This document shows, one piece after another, positions 49,206-61,500 of a stretch of DNA of 64,000 nt. Position numbers and translations under genes: made by a program. Source of the stretch: Luscinia megarhynchos (lineage: Eukaryota > Chordata > Aves > Passeriformes > Turdidae); assembly GCA_034336665.1 (NCBI GenBank), contig CM067592.1:44731761-44795760 (forward strand), given 5' to 3'. How positions within the stretch are numbered: position 1 is the first letter of the stretch; each line of letters begins with the position of its first letter. Under the pieces are notes generated by a model. It saw only the letters and a list, made by a program, of their open reading frames with translations. It was not told where the DNA came from and ran no database searches.

Positions 49206-51035
49206 GTCTTTTTTTTTAATGATGATTCCAAATATCATGATCTTTTCATCCATATACCTGTAAAATATCTAGTTTTCCATAAAAGTTCTTCTGTAAGTCT
49301 GGACCATTATGTCATCAGTACAAACATTAACATCCCCAGTAAATGTCACACATGGATATAACTATCTTTTACTCTTCCTTTCTGGATACTGCTTCCTTTT
49401 GTTCATTCTCTTCATGACACTTGTCTCTGAAAGTCTTTTGCTCAAATGGGAGCAACAGAGACAGAGAAACAGAGGATTGGGAAACAGATTAGTTCCCAGC
49501 AAGTTGGACATTCATCAGGCTTACGAGACTCTGAGCCCATTCTGAAGTGAGTGGGTGGGACCTCTTGCCTTATGAAAATGGTACTTTATTTTTACCTTGA
49601 AGTAAGTACTCTGTGCATGAATTTCTTAGGAAGAGGTAAGTTACTAAGTGGTTTTGTTTTGCCACAACGCTAGCTGTCCTGAGGGTCATGGGAGAACTGA
49701 GGTGAGTCAATTCATCTTGTAACAGAGCTGTCACTCTTGTGTTAACTTCTCTTTGTGCACCAGGACAGCTGTGATTCTCTGGTTATGCTGTGAAAACAAG
49801 CACTGCTTTCTGTTTTCTGCTTAACCAGAAAACGAAAACCAAGGAACTGAATTACTTTTCAACAGTTGGAGAGACAGCTTTTACTTCCAGTATTTTACTG
49901 GAGTATAATGTCACTGTCTTTCAAATATGTGCTAATCCCTTAATTAACTTTTCTTTGAATAAAACCCACTTCTGCTGCTTCTGACCTCAGCCAAGTTACT
50001 GCATGTTGCTAACCTTGCATTACTGACAGGAACAAGCCATAGTGCACCAATAGGTGCTGGATCTTTCCTGCTCTGCTTCATATTTCCATGAAAAGATGAC
50101 AGTTGGCAGAAGATGCCAGTTGTCACATTTTACGTGAAAATACTACAAACTGCTTTCATAGCAAAATGTCACAAAGCACATGTTGTTTGGGGAAGGAGAA
50201 AAGGGAAAGCAAATACTGGAAAGGTACTGAGTAATCAAACTTCATTTGCTTTACACTAGATGCTGAGTGGTGCAAAGAAGAGGTGCCAACAGTGCCTTTA
50301 ACAGTGTTTTAGCCCTTTCCTGAGACTCACAATGGGGTAGTTCCTATTTTTTATATCTTAACTTTAGTCTCAATGTCTTAATAACGTTTATGCATTTTTG
50401 TTATACCTTGTCTGTAAAGCAACATTTCCACTTGAAAGAAATTACAGAAAATTAAAGCTGGCGTTCCAGAGTTTGCTGTAATTTTTATTTTTCTGATCTC
50501 CCTTAGAAAGGTTTTAAAAATACATTAATATGAATATTTAGACTTCTGGGATTTTGCCACTGTTTTCTATCTGCTGAGGTTTATTTGCCTCATGACTTCT
50601 CATTTCCCTATAAAACAGAGCAATATTTATGAAATTAAATACATTCATAAAAAATAGGGAGCAGACGCTTCTGGAACAAAACACAGTCCATATTTCTACT
50701 AGAAGAAATATGAAAATGCAAAAAAGAAACGGATTTTTTAACATGCAACTTCCTCAATGTGGAAATGCTGGACTGTCCATGTGATAAAGGGGTGTTAACA
50801 TGAGAAGTGGTGCAGGAAGGGCCGTGCACTGACAGCTGTTGGGTTGCTGCCCACTCTGCTCAGCAGCAGGCTCACGCTGCAGCCCTGACAGCCGCCCCAG
50901 CTGGCTGGTGGCTGCTCAAGCCTACTCAGAAACTTGAGGTCTATGGCAAATTTTAATTTGAAGGAGAGAGTCTTTCAAAAGACTTTCAAAAGGACTGCCT
51001 TTTCAAAGTGTGTGTCATTTTCTTTTCTTTTTCTT
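49206..51035. other. Unique DNA, with a GC-richer patch before the long CR1
   Basis: No gene is recognised. About 50,815-50,920 is GC-rich (GCTGCAGCCCTGACAGCCGC type words) and may be the worn 5' UTR of the CR1 that follows, since CR1 5' UTRs are GC-rich. The join is unclear. Confidence 0.4.
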
Positions 51036-51249
51036 TTTTCCCCTGTAATCTGTAACAAGACTGCCCATGGGAAGAAAATGGTGCCCACTTTCTGCAACTG
51101 CAAGGCTGAGGCTGAAACCGAAGCAGAAACATTACACCTGTGTTGATATTTCCACTCAAAGAGGTTTGCCAAAAACTGAAGTACCTGCCCAGAACAGCTG
51201 TTATTACTCCAGTGCCTGAAAATCACTCTGTTATCCATCTCTACCAGTG

Positions 51250-52085
51250 GATGTCGTAGCTGAAAGTGGACCCAGCTGGAAGAAATCTTCAGACTATTTT
51301 CTGTTTTACAGGAGTTCAGCAGGCAGTGGAGGACCTGGGAATGTGAGGGAGAGGTCAATAAGTGGTATTGTGTCCTGTCCCAGACTGACCAACAGCCCTG
51401 CCTGGAGGCTGTACAAGGGAATCTAACCTCAAACTTTCTGACACTAGTAACTCGTGAGATGAGTGAGATTGCACAATTTTCTCTGCATGGAGAACCTTCC
51501 CCTGAGGAGTCTGTACATGACAGGTACTGTGCTCTGGGCATGCAGAGTGAAGGTAACAGTAATAATGGACAGGATCCAGGAAACCCCAAGCATTCAATTC
51601 CATCCCTTGTAGCTTCAGAAAAAGACTTAATTGGAGATTCCTTGCTGTGAGGCACCAAAGCACTGACTTCCCATCCAGATTTTTCCCTGGAGAAGTTCAC
51701 TGCCTATCAACAGATCGCATTCACAAGGTCACTGAGAGGCTGCTGAGCCTACTGAATCCTATAAATTATCATCTGCTCCAGTATCATTCTATGTAGGGTC
51801 TGTGGCAAGGCAAATTTGAACACTCAGAAAAGACTGTATAACCCTCATAGCAATACCAAATCCCATGGAGCACAGGTCACGTTCTACTCTGTCCACCCAG
51901 GGAGATGTAGGAGTTCAGGAAAGAGGAGTCAAATTGAAAGGTGAGTGCTTGGCTGTGTGGCTGATGCCATACTCAAGGTTTTGGTTTCCACTGTCGTGGA
52001 CCTGCCTTTGGAAGCTGGATCTATTGTGCACTTGTGAGATTCACCTGACAAAAAGGGCAGAAGGTTGCTCACCAACAAGCTGTCC
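51250..52085 (+). pseudogene. CR1 ORF1 relic with GDSL/SGNH esterase-like domain
   Basis: CR1 ORF1 encodes an RNA-associated protein whose C-terminal half is an SGNH/GDSL-type esterase domain. Here the arginine-rich N-terminal motif (family: RLRSIRECEREID) survives as RTWECEGEVNKWYCVLSQ near 51,330. The catalytic-serine block survives as LIGDSLL followed by a stop (51,630). The block for VTERLLSLL (family: VTERLPRLV) follows in another frame near 51,730. The C-terminal block reads GAQVTFYS ... CEIHLTKRAEG near 51,880-52,060, matching the conserved GIHLTKRG. These pieces lie in at least two frames with stops between, so no protein can be made. Confidence 0.8.
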
Positions 52086-52089
52086 AGAA

Positions 52090-52960
52090 TTATATGGAGA
52101 CCATTAAATTAGATTTAGTGGGGAAGGGGATTTTTAGCAATAGAGAAAAAATAGAGGCATTAGAAACCAACAAAGAAACACCTGTGGAATGCCTCAAAGG
52201 CAGTGGGGAGCATTCATCTAAAGAGGTGAGGCAATCTGTAACCCAGGCAAGGTGCCCATGCAGCAATGCCCACAGCATGGGTAACAGCACAGCTGGAAAC
52301 CACAGTGCAGCTGGAGCCCTTGGTCCAATCCCTGTCCCTGAGGTGTGGAGGGACCATTGCATGGCTGGAGCACGGCTCAGTGGCTGCAAACGGCTCAGGA
52401 GGGACAGGCGAGAAGGGGGAGCGGGCAGCAGTGGGGGTGATGTCACCTCTGTGTGAAAAGTGGGTGAACTGCAGAGAGCTGCCGTGGAAGACCAGTAATG
52501 AACAGGTAAAATGGGTAAAAAACCACGGGTAAAAATTGGGGTAAAGCCAACAAGGGAAGCCTCATGGTTTGTGTTTACTACAGGCCACCAGGTCTATGGG
52601 GGAGGATGTTAATGAAGTGTTTTTACTTCAGCTACAGGAAGATTCACACTTCAGGCTCTGATCTGGATGGGGGGCTTCAACCACTCTGGCATCAGCTGGG
52701 AAAGCAGCACAGCGAGCTGTAAGCAGGCCAGGAGACTCCTGGAATATGTTGAGGATAATTTATTAATACAGGTGATAGACAGCCCAATCAGAAGAGATGC
52801 ATTACCAGACCTGTTATTTACCAATATAGAGGAAGTAATTAGAGATGCCAAAATTGGTGACAGCCTGGCCTGAAGTGATCATTCTTTGATTGAATTTACA
52901 GCCTTGAGGGATATGGGCCAGATGAAGAATCCTCATGTTTAGGAAAGCAAAAATTGTTTG
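52090..52960 (+). pseudogene. CR1 ORF2 endonuclease relic
   Basis: The ORF2 start region (ATTAAATTAGATTTAGTGGG) is followed by CSNAHSMGN near 52,250-52,285. This is the apurinic-endonuclease-like N-terminal motif (family: YTNAQSMGNK). Further on, VFTTGHQVYGG (family: VYYRPP) lies near 52,570. GGFNHSGISWES (family: GDFNHPDICW) lies at about 52,670. Then come CKQARRLLEYVEDNLLIQV and DLLFTNIEE. Past a stop at 52,871 lies SDHSLIEF (family: SDHEMVEF). The catalytic Asp of GDFN is replaced by Gly (GGFN), so activity is lost even apart from the stops. Confidence 0.88.
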
Positions 52961-53009
52961 AAGAACTAGTGCACTGAGAGCCTGGGAAATTGCCCTCAGG
53001 GGATAAAGG

Positions 53010-53500
53010 AGGCAAAAATTGCTGTCAGCTCCTTAAGATGCTCTTCTCAGAGTGCAAAAGATCTTGTTTCCCTGTAGGTAACCTGCATGGTTCATTTTGG
53101 CCTCCCAACTAAAGACAGAATTGCAAAGGGCAGATAGCCATCCTGGGAAGAATATAGGTACTGTTTAGATGTATGGAGAAGGGAACAGGAAAGCTGATGC
53201 ACAGTTGGAGCTACAGCTGTCAAGGGATTCAAATACTAAAGGCTTCTACATATATATTGGATTGGAAAGAAAGATTAAAGAAAATGTGCCCCCTCAATAA
53301 ATAAGACAGGAGAACTAGTGGCAATCAATGTGAAGAAGCTAAGTTACTCAGCAATTATTTTAGCTTCAATTTTAAATGTTAAACTGTCTTCCAACATTTC
53401 TAAAGCCCCTTAACCTCAAGTCAGGAACTGGGTGAATGAAATTCAGCTTTGGGACCAGTTGAGGAACCTGAACATAAATAAGTCCATGGCATTCAGTGAG
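53010..53500 (+). pseudogene. CR1 ORF2 linker and start of reverse transcriptase, relic
   Basis: Worn CR1 words follow the endonuclease: TTGCAAAGGGCAGATAGCC, GGGAACAGGAAAGCTGATGC, ACAGTTGGAGCTACAGC, TTACTCAGCAATTATTTTAGC (family: codons for NAFFASVF) and CATAAATAAGTCCATGGCAT (family: INKSMGPDG). The match ends about 20 bp later. The remaining reverse transcriptase and the 3' UTR are absent at this locus. Confidence 0.75.
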
Positions 53501-55404
53501 AAGCAAACCTCCAGGACATAAAACCTACTTTGCTCCAGCTTCCAATGCTGTAATATTTCCAGTCTCAAGAGAGACTCAAGATTAATTTTCTTGAGAATGT
53601 GGAAGCAGATTTTTTTGTTGAATATTTTGTACAGAGGAATGGCAACATTCACCAATAATCCTCTTGGGAAATACTAGCCATAAAGATTGTTTTAGTTTCA
53701 ATAGGTTTCATTTAGGTCCTACAGCAGAGTTCTATCTGTATATTGTTGGATTACTCAATCAACCTCATTTCCATTTGCCTTCAATTAGTTTTGCATTTAA
53801 TATTCATACATTTCTGCAGTTGGCTAAAAGAGAATGAAGATGGGAGCTGGGATTGGGAATTGATAATGGTCCTTGAGGAAGATTTAACAGTGAAGCAGAA
53901 AAATTATTTCATCATTACCTTTGTGAGGAGTAAAAGAACATTAAAGGACTGGAAACTAGTTTCATTTTTTCTCTTTTGGCACAGACATTGCCACTGTCTT
54001 AATAGTCACCTAATAGAAACCAAAGAAATGTGCTGAAGGTACTACCTGTGCTGTAGGTTCGTGGTGAATGAGTTTTGAAACAAGCACGTAGTGTCACCTT
54101 TCTACTGCTCACTATTCAGGGCCCAGCAGCTTTGCAGAGAAAGTGGCCAGGATCCTGTGTTAGGGTGATGCCAAAATCCAGAGCACATATTGCTTCCAAG
54201 ATGACTTATACCCAAGTTAACATCCATTTAGGAACGTGTGCCACGTTGAGGTGGCAGAAACTGTACCATCAGCAGGTCTTCAGGAGGTTATCAGATGGAT
54301 TTACTGAAATTCAGGCTGCTTTTCTGCCTACCACACACATTATGTAGTTGCCTCTCTGCCTTCAAAATAAACATGGTGTGGACCTGGTAACCTATCTACG
54401 TGATTGAATTAATGAAGATTTTTTGTGCCCAAGGAAGAACTCCCTCTTTATCTCCGAGTCTAAAGTTTTTTTTTGAATGATACTGTAAAAATTTAGCACA
54501 TTTTCAATATGATCCATCTGTATTGCTGAAAAGCAATAGCTTTTCAGGTATTATTCAGGGAGCCAGTTTTTTCCTGTTTGTATATAGCACCAAGGATAAT
54601 TGGCACATATGATAAAAGAAGAAATTCTGCAGGCTCCTGCACTGTTACTTTCCTCCCCATCTGCTTCAGCAGCTGAATATTTTGCCTTTGTTGCTTATGA
54701 ACTGTTAAATCCATGGACACTATTTACAAGTGAGATGGAAGGGGAAGGCAGGATTTTAAAGGGCACAGCCAACAACTGACCTAGGAACAGGGAGAGTGGG
54801 ACACTGGGATTTCCTTTACTTTTCAAAAAACCTTTAATGTAGCTTCCATGCCTGATGGGAATATTTGAAAGCAAATCTTTAGGTGCACCTTAGTATACCA
54901 TACAAAGCAGCAAGCATGAGCTGGGTGGCAAAGGGTAAGACCACCCAAATTCCACATTTTAAAGGCACTGGATGAATTTGCAGATTTGAATTTTAAGGAT
55001 AATGCTGCTTTTATCTGAAAATCCTGAGAAGTGTGTCCATTTTTATGGCCTAAATCCAAGATCTCTCCTCCCTTTCTCCATAGGTATTTGGGACTCACCT
55101 TTCTGTCACTTTTCCTTATCTCTGTCTTCAATGACATCCTGTAGGGACATGATCTCTAAAGCGAAGAAACACTGGGTGTGGGACACTCTTCAAGAGTTGC
55201 ACAAAACAATCAATTGGTTTGCATGAAGAAAATATATTCTGCATCATTTATAAATAAAATAAAATCAAATAAAAATCAAAATACTGTGCTTTTTTTTTCA
55301 ATATCTATTTTGGTCCATGTTTTATCATGTACTTAGCATTTTATTACAGTAATACATTTATATGTAACTACTAAATAAACCAACATATGCTCCAATAATG
55401 AGGT
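53501..55404. other. Unique DNA, no gene recognised
   Basis: No repeat or gene is recognised. If the CR1 pieces at 53.5 and 58.2 kb were once joined, this stretch and the next are the DNA that came between them. Confidence 0.4.
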
Positions 55405-55468
55405 TGTGTGCTCAAAAACGGGTTTTTAATAAGGCTGTGCAACCAAAAAAATTGAAAAGCATTGGTCT
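55405..55468. mobile_element. Possible hAT (Charlie-like) DNA transposon end
   Basis: The segment ends AAGGCTGTGCAACCAAAAAA, then ATTGAAAAGCATTG. Reverse-complemented it starts CAATGCTTTTCAATTTTTTT, then GGTTGCACAGCC. That resembles the common hAT-Charlie terminal pattern CAGTGGTTCTCAACCTTTTT...GGTTGCACAGCC. The opposite end was not found, so the call rests on one worn terminus. Confidence 0.3.
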
Positions 55469-56152
55469 ATGTTTTATTTGTATGAGGGACTAAGAAAAGA
55501 AAATAAAAACCCATATAGACTTTATTTATTCCAGGAAGAATTATTTTCTAGCTCAAGATATTGAGTACTCTTGAGTCTTTGTGTTTGATTAAATAATGAA
55601 AAGTACGAGTAACATTATTTCCCCAATGATGCTTGAGACAAGATTGTCTCCTGTTTGTACTTGTTGTTACACCCAAAATTAATCTCTTTGCAAATATCAG
55701 TTTAGGTTCATACTTTGTGCTTTATTGTCTTAGTGCCCTTAGATCAGACTCATCTGTCCTGTGTTTCTCTGGAGAAGGCTGAATTTTGCAGAATGCCCTT
55801 TGACCCATATTTCAAAACTGTAGTGGTCATATTTCCATGACAACCCCAAGTGTTTTATGAATGACAGTTTTAAAGTTTATAAATTTATTTTGTGAGATTG
55901 TATGGAGCACAGAGAAAACACAATTCTTAATATTCAGTGACAAAAGTTTTTGTCTTCAATGTATTTCTGGTAATGTCCCGATCCCAGCCTTGTTGTAATG
56001 TGAATAAAGCACTTCATCCAGTTTTAGATGCATAGATTAAAAAGAAAATTTAATTTGTTACTGTGCCTCTTTCAGAAATTTTGCAGGCATTTCTCATAGT
56101 CTCACCTCCATCTACCCATCCTATTAGTCAGTAGTTCCCATAATCATTCCAT

Positions 56153-56259
56153 CATCCATCCATCCATCCATCCATCCATCCATCCATCCATCCATCCATC
56201 CATCCATCCATCCATCCATCCATCCATCCATCCATCCATCCATCCATCCATCCATCCAC
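56153..56259 (+). repeat. (ATCC)n microsatellite, about 26 units
   Basis: CATC/CCAT tetramers repeat without interruption for about 105 bp. On the minus strand the tract is open in translation and gives a false Gly-Trp-Met-Asp repeat frame. The purity suggests recent growth and probable polymorphism. Confidence 0.98.
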
Positions 56260-56551
56260 CCTCTGCTTCTTGGAGCTGGACCTGTATGTAAGTGAGTATC
56301 TGTCCTTGTCTTGATATATTATCAAAAAGCACAATTAAGCATTTCTTATGTACTATGATGAGAATTCCAGATTACATTTTGTCATTTGTGTAAATTCTGA
56401 GATTGTTTTTAGATTTAAAAGTTTTGGCAATGTACTTTTGGTTTCGGGTTTACATGAGAGAATGTTGTTCTGTGGTGATGAAGTTTGAGATAAATATTGA
56501 GACCACTGAATATCATGTCATTGAGACATGGCACAGACATCAAGATTTTAC

Positions 56552-56570
56552 TTTTTTTTTTTTTTTTTTT
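56552..56570 (+). repeat. T19 homopolymer
   Basis: The longest mononucleotide run in the window. No retroelement body is recognised next to it, so it need not be a poly(A) tail on the minus strand. Confidence 0.95.
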
Positions 56571-58149
56571 GAGTAGGAAAACTTAAACTTTTTAAATATT
56601 CCTCATATAGAAACTTCAGTGGAAATTTGATATAATTAAAGGAAAACAAACACATTTTTCTTGTGAATGTGAAAAAAAAAACCCCAAAACCAAAAGAATG
56701 AGATGGAGGTTATAATTCCAAATTCATCTTCTCCTCAGTCGTAGGGCACATGAATATTCTTTGGAGGAAGACTATCTCTCTGCCAGGAGTGGTATGCAGC
56801 ACGGTCTTTCAGGCTATGCTTTCCAACTACTCTAACAGTTACTGGAAATGGTAAAACCTAGGAGTAAAAGAGAGGATTAAAAAAGTTAAATTTAGTGTGA
56901 AGAAACCTATTTCTCCCTCCCAGTTAAATTAGTGAAAATGTCAGGATCCAGGAACTTCAACTCATGGTACCCACAGGTTTGCATGACTAATGCTCCTGCC
57001 AGAAGAAACCTGGGAAATACAGCTAGACTGCTTTCAGATTAGAAATGAGGTACCTGTTTTCAAGGCACAGGGCACTTGAACATTTCAGCAACTTGTTAAA
57101 AGATGTGGCAGCATCTATATCTCATGTATATAATTTAATGCCTTAAAAGAAGTCTTGTTATCCAGCCACAGGAGAATTGTCCACAATACTGTGAACTTTA
57201 TCTGTGTTGAGGGCATGGCAGCTTGTTAGATCCCCTGTGCAGGTACACATCAAAGAGGAAGGCTATCTGACAGAGTAATGTGCAGAGTAAGGAAGTTAGG
57301 TACAGGTTTTAACAGACAATAAAACACACATAGATATAGCTATAGATATATTATCCACTTATTGGATATCTTGCATATATTATGTAAGTGCAATTAAAAT
57401 GCGTATAACATTTTTGTTTTGTGGCTTGTCCTATTGCACTGATTTAGACCTGACTTTAAACATCATGCTTGGATAATGAATAAATCATGCTGTGTTTCAG
57501 TGCTCAGTGTCCTGACATACAGGTCTTTCAGTCCTGGTAATCTATAGGAGACGAATCAAAGGCTGAAGACAAAAACAGAGTCTCTGAGAGACTCAGGGTT
57601 CTTTGAAGTCTTTTGCTTTAACAGAACCAAGAAGGAAATTCTGTCACAGCTTGAAAAGGAAAAGAAATCACAGAGATACTTATTAAACATATGCTTCAGT
57701 GTTTTAAGTCACAGGTGTTCCTTCTTTAGTTTATCCCAGGGCTTGGAATCAATCTGCACATTCAATTATGCAGTGAATCTTGAGGAACTGACTTACAGCA
57801 CAAGCTGTTGAGTGATAGGTCCCTACTAACAGAGCTGCCTCAGAAAGAGCTGCCTGCAAGAAAGTTGGGGACAGAGTCCCTGGCTGCCTGAATAACCTCA
57901 AAGGGATTCATTCACAGCACTACTGCTAGTGCTGCCCTATCTGACGGCTGTGCAATTATTTTTTTAAGTCACAGAGAACTAAAAATTACCTGGGATACAA
58001 GACAGCCAGTTACCACTAATTGAACTGAGGGAGAGGCCACTCAGAGCAGCAAGATCCCTTAAGCAGCTCTTGAGATCCAATTCTTCACTACCAGATTTTA
58101 TTACTTGGGACACATGAGGTCAAAATACAATATTTAATGAGCCACAAAG

Positions 58150-58505
58150 ACTAAAGGAATTCCCAGGAGCCCAGGAAGTTCAGGCATCTTACTTCTTTCT
58201 AAAAAGTGAAAATGGGACCATAGGGGCAACTTGAACCTGGGAAGAGATTCTTAGACACACTATTAATAATTACATCTAGAAGCACTCAAAAGCATGTTAC
58301 AAGGATAGAAAGCAACTAGTATGGATTTGTCAAGAATAGATCATATCAATGCAATACAATTTTTTCCTTTGACAGCACATTTGGATTTACAGGTAAGAGA
58401 GAAGTTGCCAGTGCGATAGTTCCTCATATCAACAAAGCATCTGAAACTGGTTTCCCTGGACTTCTTTGAAAGAAAATATGGGAAACAAAATGCCCTCCAG
58501 GAAGT
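58150..58505 (+). mobile_element. CR1 LINE fragment, reverse-transcriptase region
   Basis: TACTTCTTTCTAAAAAGTG, GTATGGATTTGTCAAGAATA, GATCATATCAATGCAATAC and TTTTTTCCTTTGACAGC match the CR1 block reading ...GFVKNKSCQTNLISFFDR..., in order. The segment then fades near GACTTCTTTGAAAG. It is in plus orientation, internal to ORF2, with neither CR1 end. In the family it lies only slightly downstream of where the 51.0-53.5 kb copy stops. Confidence 0.65.
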
Positions 58506-61500
58506 GAGAGGAATCACTGTGATTCACGGAGCAATTTGAATTCCCTCTGGAACAAGGATGTCTGTTTCTGCTAACTGGCAACTTCTTTATTTGAAAGTCT
58601 CTGAGGCTACTGTTCTTCTAAGCTGTTTCTAACTCCCCAAGTAAGGCAGAGAAGTCTGTGCCACTGCAAGAGGCCTATCTTATCCTTAATAACTATCCAT
58701 AGCAGGCTGAGCTATCAGGCCTGGATGATCCATGCACAGCCAAAGAACAATTCTACAGCAGCAATGGAGACAAAGCTGACTTCTCTGTGACTGGCTACTG
58801 AATCAGAATGGTTTTCAAGGGAGGGAGAAAGATGTTATGAGAGAGGATAGGATTAGGAGAGCTTTCATGTGACTGTGGCTGAGCTAGGGATAACTGTGCT
58901 TCCCTATTAAACCCAGCTCTGCATTCTTAGGACCATTTTTTACTGCTGTCAATCAGGAAAGCCTTATGTGACTCACTTTACAGCTGCTGTCTGAAAATTG
59001 ACTGGCAGCCTAAGTGAAGCTAACTGGTCATTGTCATATGATGTGCATGTTAAGATGACAGCAGCAGCAAGCTGGAGTGTACCCAGAAATAGGCTTAGCA
59101 GCATAAGTTTGTATGCTCTCAAAATCCTTCTCTTGTGTGTTCCTGCATATCTAGCCCTTATCCAGGCTGTGCTCAGCCTTTCTGTGCAGGTCAGGAGCTG
59201 CAAAAGAGCTATTCATCAGGATGAACTCTTCATGCTCTGAAGAGGTTTTAAAACAAGTCAATAAGCAGCATAGCTGCCCCAAGCACCAAAGATCAGATTA
59301 TGCTGTAGGCTCTGCTGGTGAAAATACTGCCATAAAAGGGCAGATTAAGTCCCAATGAAGATAATATTCTTCAGTGTCCACCAGGATATGAAATGAATTG
59401 CATATAAATTTAACCCTCTGTGTGGCTTACATTGCATTTATAATGAAATTATTTCTTATCACTTTTATGTATTTCAAGTATTAGTGAAGCTGTGCCCCAA
59501 TTGCTGCAGTCAATTCAGTAGTTTAGAGATGTCCTTATGCCTGGTTTGAATTTACTGCTCTTTCATCTAATGCCAGTAGCATAGGAAAGTTTAGTAGGCT
59601 GCATGCACTCTACTCTGCAGGTTTTTCCTCTTTTTCCAAGACCTGTTGGCATCTAGTGTTTGTCCCACTGGCAGTGGGTGAAGGCTAAGATGTCAAGTAA
59701 GCTTTTCTTTCTGCTCTATCAAACTTGAGATGTCTTTGACTCATCTGTGCTACAAAGCTCAGGGGTCGGAGACCATAGTTCTTGGCTTTGTGGTTTGAAA
59801 TGTTACTTTGTTATCTTGTGGGAGATTTTTATGGTTCAGTTCTGTCTATCATGACATAAGAACAAAATAAGAACAATTTTCAATACCAAAGAAACATGAT
59901 AGGAAAACCTGCTTAGACAATACCCAGCAGTAATTCACATTGAAGACGAGCAAATGTAAAACAGTAGGCTGAAATTAAGTGTTGTCTTGATCACCTCCTT
60001 CTAACACGAGCAGCTCCTACACATGCTTCCAGGATCCTCTCATGTTTTGGGGTCCCTTTCAGCTCCTTTTTCATTTTTTCTTCAGCCCTGAAGGAGAAAC
60101 TCTTTTCACCAAGCACTCATTCTTTATTCTATCTTTCCAAGCTTTCTCTAGTCACCTCTATTGTGCTGGCCTAACTTTGGATTTCCATGAAATGTTCTAT
60201 ATAGGACTTTGAAATCACTTAGAAAGTTTCAGTTTGTGCAAGAAAAAAAAAAAAAACCAAAAAAAACCCTTCAGCTCAGTCTTGCAGATGTGTTTCTGGG
60301 AAACAAAACATAAGATGCTCGTTCTTGCTCCTTTGATGTGGTTCTGATGCTAAAATCCAAGGCTTCGGTTCTGTGAGAATCTCTATTGCCAAATATGTAA
60401 GGAAATTATTATTCCAGCACTTGCAATTCCTTTCATCAGCTGATCCTGTAACAGCTTAGTAATGGAGTCTGCTTGTCTCCTTCTGTGACTAAGACATTTT
60501 CTTCTGTGCAGCTGTAGTTTTGAAGACCCTGCAGAGCTGAGTGTGACATCCTGATTTGACAGCTGGCGGGCTGCAGTGCTTGCAGAGGAAAACAAATGGT
60601 AACATTTCACACAGATGCTCAGGGATTTAGCAGAACTCCTATTTTTCTCTCAGATAATGTGTCAAAGTACCTGTCCTTTCCTCTTTGTCCATGCTGGGCC
60701 AGTTGGAGTAAACACTTTGGTTCACTGTGGTTTGCAGTGAAGTAATTGATTTAGGAGGACCAGAATCCCACTGTGGACACTATGCAGATACAGGAATTGT
60801 CCATCTGATAAGAGAAATAGTTGTCTTGTGATTACTCAGCTGGCTGGGAGTGCAGCACACAATTTACTATTTTGGGACTCTATTCCACTTCACCCAAGAT
60901 TGTGCCATGGTGTACCCACATATAATCACACAAATCAAGTGGTAGGAAAGGAGTGAGAGTCCTTGCATATGCTTAGCAGGTGCTTGGACTATTTTACTTG
61001 GAGAAGTACAGGTAGAAAGAACTGTGAGTTCTGAAGCAAAATTCTGAATTACGAGAAGCCCAAACATTTTAGATTCCTCTCCTGCTTATGCATCTATAAC
61101 TCAATAAAGCAAATAAGCTCTGCTGGTAGTGTGCAATTTAGTTGTTATTCAGGCACCAGGTGCAAGGGGAATGCATTAAAATGCATGCTGACTGGTAGAA
61201 ACATAATCATGGAAGTTGTACAAAATTTGAATATATTTGCACAATGCATTAATTTTATCTTTAAGTGTACTCCACAATATTTCTCTTACAGATCAGTGCT
61301 TGATGCAAAATCCTTTGGAGGAAATGTGAAGCACCCTCTTGATCCTGGAGGATTATGGATTGGTGTCTCTGTGTAGCTATCAGTTGATAATTTCTCTCAA
61401 TAAACTTAGGAAGCTTCATTAATCTTTGTCAGAAAAATAAACTAAAAGAGCTTCTGGTAATGAGATCCATAGAGAAGATATCAGTTTATGAAGAGACAAC

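Larger units (their letters stand above)
51036..53500 (+). mobile_element. Long CR1 LINE relic with ORF1 and ORF2 remains
   Basis: About 2.5 kb follow the order of a full-length CR1: ORF1 N-terminal region, ORF1 esterase-like domain, short spacer, ORF2 endonuclease, then the start of reverse transcriptase. The copy lacks most of reverse transcriptase and the 3' UTR, so it is 3'-broken rather than only 5'-truncated, which is unusual for CR1. Both frames hold many stops and frameshifts. A 241-codon antisense frame over ORF1 is an accident. The break near 53,500 falls where the fragment at 58,150 nearly picks up again. Confidence 0.88.
55469..58149. other. Unique AT-rich DNA with simple repeats
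   Basis: Besides the listed microsatellite and T run, the stretch holds A-rich/CCCC words at about 56,670-56,692 and a small palindrome (GATATAGCTATAGATATA) near 57,335. No gene is recognised. Confidence 0.4.

Noticed and set aside
50975..51700. Longest open frame in the window, 241 codons, minus strand
   Set aside because: It lies antisense to the CR1 ORF1 relic that reads on the plus strand (GDSLL and WECEGEV blocks). The product has no recognised motif, so it is a by-product of CR1 sequence.
52090..52532. Overlapping frames of 88 to 120 codons on both strands
   Set aside because: They fall in the CR1 ORF2 start region and only partly coincide with the degenerate endonuclease frame. None is an independent gene.
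56144..56334. Two minus-strand frames with Gly-Trp-Met-Asp repeats
   Set aside because: Translation of the ATCC microsatellite.
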